Source: Gemmatimonadaceae bacterium (GTDB lineage Bacteria > Gemmatimonadota > Gemmatimonadetes > Gemmatimonadales > Gemmatimonadaceae). From it: a stretch of DNA of 50,467 bases. A model generated the notes under the pieces. The model made no database searches. It saw only the letters and a program-made list of their open reading frames with translations, and was not told the DNA's origin. Each line of letters starts with the position of its first letter. The first letter of the stretch is position 1. The DNA lies in contig JAIETI010000032.1 in the NCBI GenBank assembly GCA_019745365.1, forward strand, positions 1-50,467, written 5' to 3'. Below are positions 45,773-50,467 of this stretch, one piece after another. Position numbers and translations under genes: made by a program.

Positions 45773-46780
45773 ATGATCGCGTACAGGCGCGGCTGCGAAA
45801 GCCGGGGAGTCGCCGCACGACTGTCGGGGATTCCTTGGCCCGTGATCCTGCTGATGGTCGGCATCGCCTGTGCTCGCCCGACCCCGGTCATCACACCGCC
45901 TGTCGCGGCGCCACCGAGTGCGCCAAGTGGGATGGCGCCGCAGACGCCGTCGCCGATGCGCGAGACCGTGCGCGCGCATCAACGGCTCGACACCGCGACG
46001 CGCGTGGGGGAGCGGGTGCCGCTCGCGCTCGACCTGCCGCGGCCCGTCGCGTTGTTCATCCCACCCGCGCTCCTCGGCGACGTCACGCTCCTGGTGCATT
46101 TCCACGGCGCGGCGTTCGTCGCGGATGAGGCGGCGTTGCGCGCACCGTCGCCCACGGTGGCGGTCGCGATCACCACCGGGAGTGGGTCGAGCGCGTACGA
46201 ACGCCCCTTCGCCGATGGCGCGCGGTTCGATTCGCTCCTCGCTCAGGTCGATCGGGCGCTCGCCGTGCGGCGGCTCACGCGCACGCGCGTCGTCGTGAGT
46301 GGGTGGAGTGCGGGGTACGGCGCGATCCGCGCGCTACTGCGCGACGCGCGGCAGCGAGACCGACTGGACGGGGTGCTCCTCCTCGATGGGCTGCACGCAT
46401 CGTATCAACCCGCGGGCGTGCCGCTCGCCAACGGCGGGGCGGTGGACACGATGGATCTCCTTCCGTTCATCGACCTCGCGCGCCGTGCTGTGCGCGGGGA
46501 GCGTCGATTCGTGATCGCGCACAGCGAGGTGTTCCCTGGCACCTACGCCAGCACCACCGAGTGCAGCGCGGTGGTAGCGGCCAGTGTGCGCGACGTCGCA
46601 GGCCGTGTCCCAACGATGCGCCCACTGCTCGCGTGGGGACCCCTCGGAATGCAGCAGCTCGGTGCGCTCCATGCTGGGCGTTTCGAGGTGCGTGCGTTCG
46701 CGGGGAACAGCGCCCCGGACCACGTCGATCATCTGCACGCGCTACCTTTTCTCCTTCCGCTCCTCTACGAGACCCCGTGA
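45773..46780 (+). CDS. putative exported alpha/beta hydrolase
   Basis: A 335-residue protein. The N-terminal hydrophobic stretch WPVILLMVGIAC ends in a Cys that may be lipidated. A Pro-rich linker precedes an alpha/beta-hydrolase-like fold. VTLLVHFHGAAFVADE gives the oxyanion region, VVVSGWSAGYGAIRALL the nucleophile Ser in GxSxG, GVLLLDGLHASY follows, and the C-terminal NSAPDHVDHLHALPFL supplies candidate His. No specific family or substrate. Its stop overlaps the start of the dipeptidase gene (TGATG), so the two are coupled. Confidence 0.72.
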   Translation: MIAYRRGCESRGVAARLSGIPWPVILLMVGIACARPTPVITPPVAAPPSAPSGMAPQTPSPMRETVRAHQRLDTATRVGERVPLALDLPRPVALFIPPALLGDVTLLVHFHGAAFVADEAALRAPSPTVAVAITTGSGSSAYERPFADGARFDSLLAQVDRALAVRRLTRTRVVVSGWSAGYGAIRALLRDARQRDRLDGVLLLDGLHASYQPAGVPLANGGAVDTMDLLPFIDLARRAVRGERRFVIAHSEVFPGTYASTTECSAVVAASVRDVAGRVPTMRPLLAWGPLGMQQLGALHAGRFEVRAFAGNSAPDHVDHLHALPFLLPLLYETP

Positions 46781-48051
46781 TGACCCGCGCCCTCCTCCTC
46801 GTCTGCGCCACCGCCTCGTGCCTCGCCGCGCAGAGCGCGCCGGCCCCGAGCGCCGCCGACCTCGCGCGTGCCAAGCGCATCCTCGCCATGACGCCGATCG
46901 TCGACGGCCACAACGATGTGCCGTGGGAGATCCGCGAGAGTCCCGACCATCCGCGCGACGTCGAGGCGTATGACCTGCGCACGCCGCGCAAAGGAAAGGA
47001 CACCGACCTCGCCCGCATGAAGGCGGGGATGATGGGTGGGCAGTTCTGGTCCGTGTACATCCCCGGCGAGATCAAGGACTCCGGCTTCGCGCGGGTGCAG
47101 GCTGAGCAGATCGACATCGCGCGGCGGATGATCGCGCGCTATCCCGAGCGCCTCACCTTCGCGCGCACCGCCGCCGAAGGACGCCGCGCGACCGCGGCGG
47201 GGAAGGTCGCCTCGTTCCTCGGCATGGAAGGCGGACACGCCATCGAGAACTCGCTCGGCACCTTACGCGCCTTCTACGACCTCGGCGCGCGCTACATGAC
47301 GCTCACGCACAACGTCACGCTCGACTGGGCGGATGCCGCGCAGGATAGCGCGAAGCATGGCGGACTGACGCCCTTCGGCCGCGAGGTCGTGCGGGAGATG
47401 AACCGACTCGGGATGCTCGTCGATCTCTCCCACGTGTCACCAGGGGTGATGAGTCACGCGCTTGATGTCTCCGAGGCCCCGATCATCTTCTCACACTCGA
47501 GCGCCCGTGCGATCGCGGACCACAAGCGCAACGTCCCCGACTCGATCCTGCGTCGCCTGCCGAAGAACGGTGGTGTGGTGATGGTGACCTACGTCCCGGG
47601 TTTCGTGAGCGAAGCGGTGCGCACGCATGGCATCACCCGTGGCGCCGCGCACCGCGAACTGCGCGCCCGACTCGGGAACGACAGCGCGGCCGTGCGCCGC
47701 GAGCTCGCGGCGTGGGATGCCGCGCATCCAGCGCCGGTGGCCACGCTGCGCGATGTGGCCGATCACCTTGACCATATCAAGAAGGTCGCCGGTGCGGATC
47801 ATGTCGGGATCGGTGGGGACTTCGACGGCACCGGTGGGGAGCATCCGGTGGGGCTCGAGGATGTCTCGACCTATCCGGCGCTGATCGCCGAGCTCGCGCG
47901 CCGCGGATGGACCGACGCGGAGCTGCGGAAGGTGGCCGGAGAGAACATCATGCGCGTGCTCACGCAGGCCGAGCAGGTGGCGGCGCGTCTCCAACGGACG
48001 CGCGCGCCGAGCACGAAGACGATCGAGGAGCTAGACCGGCGTCGGATGTGA
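46780..48051 (+). CDS. secreted membrane dipeptidase (renal dipeptidase family, M19)
   Basis: Zinc dipeptidase of 423 residues with a signal peptide (MTRALLLVCATASCLAAQS). Metal ligands are visible as HxD in IVDGHNDVPWE, Glu in FLGMEGGHAIE, His in LVDLSHVSPGVMS and His in PIIFSHSSARAI. The Asp in GIGGDFDGTGG is also conserved. The family hydrolyses dipeptides, including those with a D-residue at the C-terminus, matching the neighbouring D-aminoacylase. The ATG overlaps the preceding stop. The last 21 bases overlap the convergent photoreceptor gene. Confidence 0.93.
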   Translation: MTRALLLVCATASCLAAQSAPAPSAADLARAKRILAMTPIVDGHNDVPWEIRESPDHPRDVEAYDLRTPRKGKDTDLARMKAGMMGGQFWSVYIPGEIKDSGFARVQAEQIDIARRMIARYPERLTFARTAAEGRRATAAGKVASFLGMEGGHAIENSLGTLRAFYDLGARYMTLTHNVTLDWADAAQDSAKHGGLTPFGREVVREMNRLGMLVDLSHVSPGVMSHALDVSEAPIIFSHSSARAIADHKRNVPDSILRRLPKNGGVVMVTYVPGFVSEAVRTHGITRGAAHRELRARLGNDSAAVRRELAAWDAAHPAPVATLRDVADHLDHIKKVAGADHVGIGGDFDGTGGEHPVGLEDVSTYPALIAELARRGWTDAELRKVAGENIMRVLTQAEQVAARLQRTRAPSTKTIEELDRRRM

Positions 48052-48990
48052 GTTGCGGAGCCACCGGCGCAGCTGGCCGAGCCCTGGGAGATACTGGGCG
48101 CCGACGGCCTCGAACGCACTCTTGTAGCTGCTGGCTCCGCTCCCACCCACGGTGATCGCGACGCCGGGTGGGAGTGCCTTCTTCAGCCGGAGCAATTCGC
48201 CGGGGAGCGCGCTGTCGTCCGTGGGAAAGACGATGCTGAGCGCGACGACATCGGCGCGCGCTTGCACCGCCGCGGCCGCGATGTCGTCGCTCGGTAGGTT
48301 CGCGCCCAAGTAGAGCACACGCCATCCGTATTGGCTCGCGGTGGCGGCTACCAGCATCGCGCCGAGCTCGTGGTTCTGCCCGGATGGGGTAGCGACGAGG
48401 ATGGCAGGCGCGCGAGGGTCGGAGGTGCCGACCTCGGTGATCCACCCGAGCACGCGGCGGATCACCTGCGTGGCCAGATGTTCGTTGGTCGGGCGGAGTC
48501 GTCCCGCGTGCCAGAGTGAGCCGATCGTGAAGAGGAGCGGCGAGATCACCTCATCGAGCAGGTGATCGGCCGAGAGGCGCATCGCGGCCTGACGTAGCGT
48601 GTTCTCGAGGGCGCGCGCGTCGAGCTGTTCGGTGGCGATGAGCGCGTTCGAGAGGAAGAGCTCAGGCGCGCCCGCGGCGACATCCGTGGCCGGCGTCGCT
48701 TCGCGCTGGATGCCCTGCTCGTCGTCCTCGCGCACCAGCCGTTCGAGTTCGTCGATCGAGAGTCCGGCGATCCGGGAGATCGCGCGCCCCGCGCGCACCG
48801 CGCGCTGCAGCAATCGCAGGCGGTTCACATCGATGTCCGAGTAGTACCGCTGTCCGCCCGGAGAGCGGTGCGGCTTCACCACCTGGTAGCGCTTCTCCCA
48901 CGCGCGCAGCAGGTCCGCGCTCAGTCCGGTGCGTTGGACTACGATCCGGACAGGGTGCCGCGGCTCGACTTCCCGGGGGCTGAGGCTCAT
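48031..48990 (-). CDS. MerR-type B12-dependent photoreceptor regulator (CarH/LitR-like)
   Basis: Light-responsive repressor family, 319 residues. The MerR winged helix (about 14-80) has DLLRAWEKRYQVVKPHRSPGGQRYY. A helical bundle (about 108-190) carries Trp160 and Glu170-His171, spaced exactly as the W-x9-EH motif that senses the adenosyl group of coenzyme B12 in CarH. The cobalamin-binding Rossmann domain (about 195-319) has His207 in SGQNHELG as lower ligand and IVFPTDD and VGGSGA further on. The base motif usually starts with Glu or Asp; here it is Gln205. In the dark such proteins bind DNA as tetramers and light breaks them up. Divergent from an SRPBCC gene. Confidence 0.85.
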   Translation of the reverse strand: MSLSPREVEPRHPVRIVVQRTGLSADLLRAWEKRYQVVKPHRSPGGQRYYSDIDVNRLRLLQRAVRAGRAISRIAGLSIDELERLVREDDEQGIQREATPATDVAAGAPELFLSNALIATEQLDARALENTLRQAAMRLSADHLLDEVISPLLFTIGSLWHAGRLRPTNEHLATQVIRRVLGWITEVGTSDPRAPAILVATPSGQNHELGAMLVAATASQYGWRVLYLGANLPSDDIAAAAVQARADVVALSIVFPTDDSALPGELLRLKKALPPGVAITVGGSGASSYKSAFEAVGAQYLPGLGQLRRWLRNSHPTPV

Positions 48991-49051
48991 AGGGGGGTGA
49001 AGGTGCGACTCGTATCTGGAACCGTCAAGTGATTCGTTCGTTAGTGATATA

Positions 49052-49087
49052 GACAACAGTTGGACAGCTGTTGGCTGTCGATAGTTT
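49052..49087 (+). promoter_or_regulatory. promoter with overlapping inverted repeat, candidate photoreceptor operator
   Basis: CAACAG-N8-CTGTTG (49054-49059 and 49068-49073) lies within a longer imperfect palindrome bounded by GACA and TGTC (49052-49079). TTGGAC (49060-49065) with TAGTTT (49082-49087) makes a plus-strand promoter with a 16-base spacer. Its -35 lies inside the repeat, so a bound regulator would block it. Predicted leader of the SRPBCC gene is about 4 bases. Confidence 0.45.
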
Positions 49088-49097
49088 CCTTGGACCG

Positions 49098-49634
49098 ATG
49101 GCGGACACGATGCTTGGACGGAACACCTGGGTGCTGACGACGGCGCTCGAACTCCCGATCTCGCCGGCTGATGCGTTCACCTTTTTCTCTGACGCGGCGA
49201 ACCTCGAGCGTATCACCCCGCGTGACCTCGGCTTCGAGATCCGCACGCCAGCGCCGATCACGATGCGCGCAGGCACCGTCATCGACTACGTCGTGCGCTT
49301 GCACGGGATCCCGATGCAGTGGCGCATGCTGATCCCCGTCTGGGATCCGCCGCATCGATTCGTCGATGAACAGACGAAAGGGCCGTACGCGCTCTGGCAG
49401 CATGAACACCGCGTCGATCCGTCGCCGCTCGGGAGCATCATCACCGATCGCGTGCGATTCCGTCTCCCCTTTTCACCGCTCGGCGACATCGCGATCCCGA
49501 TCGTGAAGCGGCAACTGCTGGGGATCTTCGGTCATCGGCAACGCGCGGTCGCGGCCTACCTGCTCGGCGGCCGTGCGGGTGAGGCGCGGATCACCGCGCC
49601 CGTGATCGCCCGCGAACCGAAGCGCCGCGCCTAG
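49098..49634 (+). CDS. SRPBCC family (START-like) protein
   Basis: A 178-residue hydrophobic-ligand-binding domain of the cyclase/dehydrase type. LELPISPADAFTFFSDAANLERITP is the usual start of the fold, followed by IDYVVRLHGIPMQWRM, FVDEQTKGPYALWQHEHRV and ITDRVRFRLPFSPLG, then the long C-terminal helix. Cytoplasmic. Relatives are often found next to CarH/LitR regulators and light-response genes, which fits its divergent neighbour. Ligand unknown. Its TAG shares CTAG with the convergent aminotransferase stop. Confidence 0.82.
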   Translation: MADTMLGRNTWVLTTALELPISPADAFTFFSDAANLERITPRDLGFEIRTPAPITMRAGTVIDYVVRLHGIPMQWRMLIPVWDPPHRFVDEQTKGPYALWQHEHRVDPSPLGSIITDRVRFRLPFSPLGDIAIPIVKRQLLGIFGHRQRAVAAYLLGGRAGEARITAPVIAREPKRRA

Positions 49635-50467
49635 CGAGCCGCGAGTTCGTTCAGCGCGTCGGTGAGCGCATCCAGCGCCCGCTGCACGGTCGCGACGGTG
49701 TGATCGCCCATGTGTCCGAGCCGCACCGTCGTCTTCGCCAGCTTGCCGTAGCCACTCCCGAACGTGATGCCGCGCGCGCTCAGCGCCGCGAGGAGTGGCG
49801 CGGTCCCGATCCGCTCGGGGATGGTCAACACGGTGACGGTGGGGCCACGCACCTCGGGGCGCGCGAGGATCCCAACGCCAAAGGTGGCCCCGGTCTGCGC
49901 GACCCACCCGTGCACGAGATCGCGCATCGCGAGGTGCCGCGCCCAGCGCGCGGGCATCGTCTCGCGCTGGATGTCGGCGAGCTGCTGGTCGAGCGCGAAG
50001 AAGAGCGACACCGCGGGCGTGTTGGGGGTCTGGTTCTTCCGCGCGTACTCGTCGTGCTCGAGCAGGTCGAAGTAGAGGCCGCGTGCGGGCTGCGCGGCGG
50101 CCCCCGCGATGAACGCGGGGCTCGCGGCTGCGAACGCGAGTCCGGGGGGGAGCGCCATCGCTTTCTGCGAGCCGGTGAGCGCGTAGTCCATCTCCCACGC
50201 ATCGAAGTGGAACTCCGCGCCGCCGATTCCGGTCACCGAATCGACGAGGCACGCGGTGTCGTGCGCGGCACAGAGCGCACGGATGGCGCGCACGTCCTGG
50301 AGCACACCCGTGGTCGTCTCGCTCTGCGCGACCGTGAGCGCGCCGAAGTGCCGTGCCTTCAACCGCGCCTCGATGCGCTCGAGGGGAACGGCTTCGCCCC
50401 ACTCGACGTCGATCACTTCTGTCTCCCGCTCGCACGCGACGCTGATCTCGTGATAGCGACCGCTGAA
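49631..50467 (-). CDS. class V aminotransferase, alanine-glyoxylate type (5' end outside window)
   Basis: PLP enzyme whose first part lies beyond the window; 278 codons are present and the frame is open to the edge. VAQSETTTGVLQDVRAI, CLVDSVTGIGGAEFHFDAW and ALTGSQKAMALPPGLAF (the PLP Lys in SQKA) identify the serine-pyruvate/alanine-glyoxylate group. The C-terminal RGITFGSGYGKLAKTTVRLGHMGD is also diagnostic. It probably transfers amino groups to glyoxylate or pyruvate. An internal GTG at 50416 is not the start because conserved-looking sequence continues upstream. Confidence 0.9.
   Translation of the reverse strand, partial: FSGRYHEISVACERETEVIDVEWGEAVPLERIEARLKARHFGALTVAQSETTTGVLQDVRAIRALCAAHDTACLVDSVTGIGGAEFHFDAWEMDYALTGSQKAMALPPGLAFAAASPAFIAGAAAQPARGLYFDLLEHDEYARKNQTPNTPAVSLFFALDQQLADIQRETMPARWARHLAMRDLVHGWVAQTGATFGVGILARPEVRGPTVTVLTIPERIGTAPLLAALSARGITFGSGYGKLAKTTVRLGHMGDHTVATVQRALDALTDALNELAAR

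Noticed and set aside
49054-49056. TTG start extending the photoreceptor regulator by 22 residues
   Set aside because: The extension covers the candidate operator and has no conserved-looking sequence. The ATG at 48990 directly precedes the MerR domain.

Overview
The window is GC-rich, gene-dense DNA from what looks like a free-living Gemmatimonadota bacterium. That assignment is inferred, with no 16S in the window. It rests on the mix of very large secreted sortilin/VPS10-type propeller proteins, several secreted S9 peptidases and amidohydrolases, a DUF5916 outer-membrane protein, and PknB-type kinases with the GRGGMATVYLA signature fused to membrane and repeat domains. I see no rRNA, tRNA, CRISPR array, transposase or integrase. 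No stretch longer than about 110 bases lacks a gene.

Layout. 0-4 kb: type II secretion pseudopilin operon on the minus strand (gspG-F-H-I-J-K and the start of one more gene), with start/stop overlaps throughout. 4.1-11.4 kb: secreted S9 peptidase, amidase, DinB-like protein and a second S9 peptidase on the plus strand. 11.4-18.4 kb: a 1098-residue propeller protein divergent from a kinase/TPR-like protein, then a quinone oxidoreductase. 18.4-27.5 kb: a long plus-strand run with a Tat-exported dehydrogenase small subunit, GMC oxidoreductase, amidohydrolase, DUF5916 protein, GNAT enzyme and a second propeller protein. 27.5-36.6 kb: a membrane kinase, small lipoprotein and DUF1569 genes, a short MscL, HrpB helicase, LspA, a peroxiredoxin-like protein and a methyltransferase. 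36.7-39.9 kb: secreted proteins. This part includes a three-gene cassette (37.6-39.9 kb) of unrecognised secreted or lipoproteins ending in a DUF922 HExxH peptidase. 39.9-43.8 kb: a dicarboxylate symporter, then an ArsR-methyltransferase fusion (SahR-like) directly upstream of ahcY. 43.9-50.5 kb: D-aminoacylase, DUF2892, alpha/beta hydrolase, membrane dipeptidase, a CarH/LitR-like B12 photoreceptor divergent from an SRPBCC protein, and a partial aminotransferase.

The genes fit a heterotroph living on peptides and amino acids. Secreted S9 peptidases, amidase, D-aminoacylase and dipeptidase would break down peptides, a DAACS symporter would take up dicarboxylates or acidic amino acids, and secretion and lipoprotein-maturation functions would support export.

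Points most worth a second look: (1) a lipoprotein gene whose SD-preceded ATG is separated from its reading frame by a run of 14 C, a possible phase-variable switch; (2) -10 boxes placed 6-12 bases before start codons at many divergent promoters, suggesting leaderless transcription; (3) hairpins built from the facing stop codons of convergent genes; (4) a dispersed 9-bp tandem repeat at three gene junctions; (5) a SahR-like/ahcY operon with an operator overlapping the regulator's own start codon.
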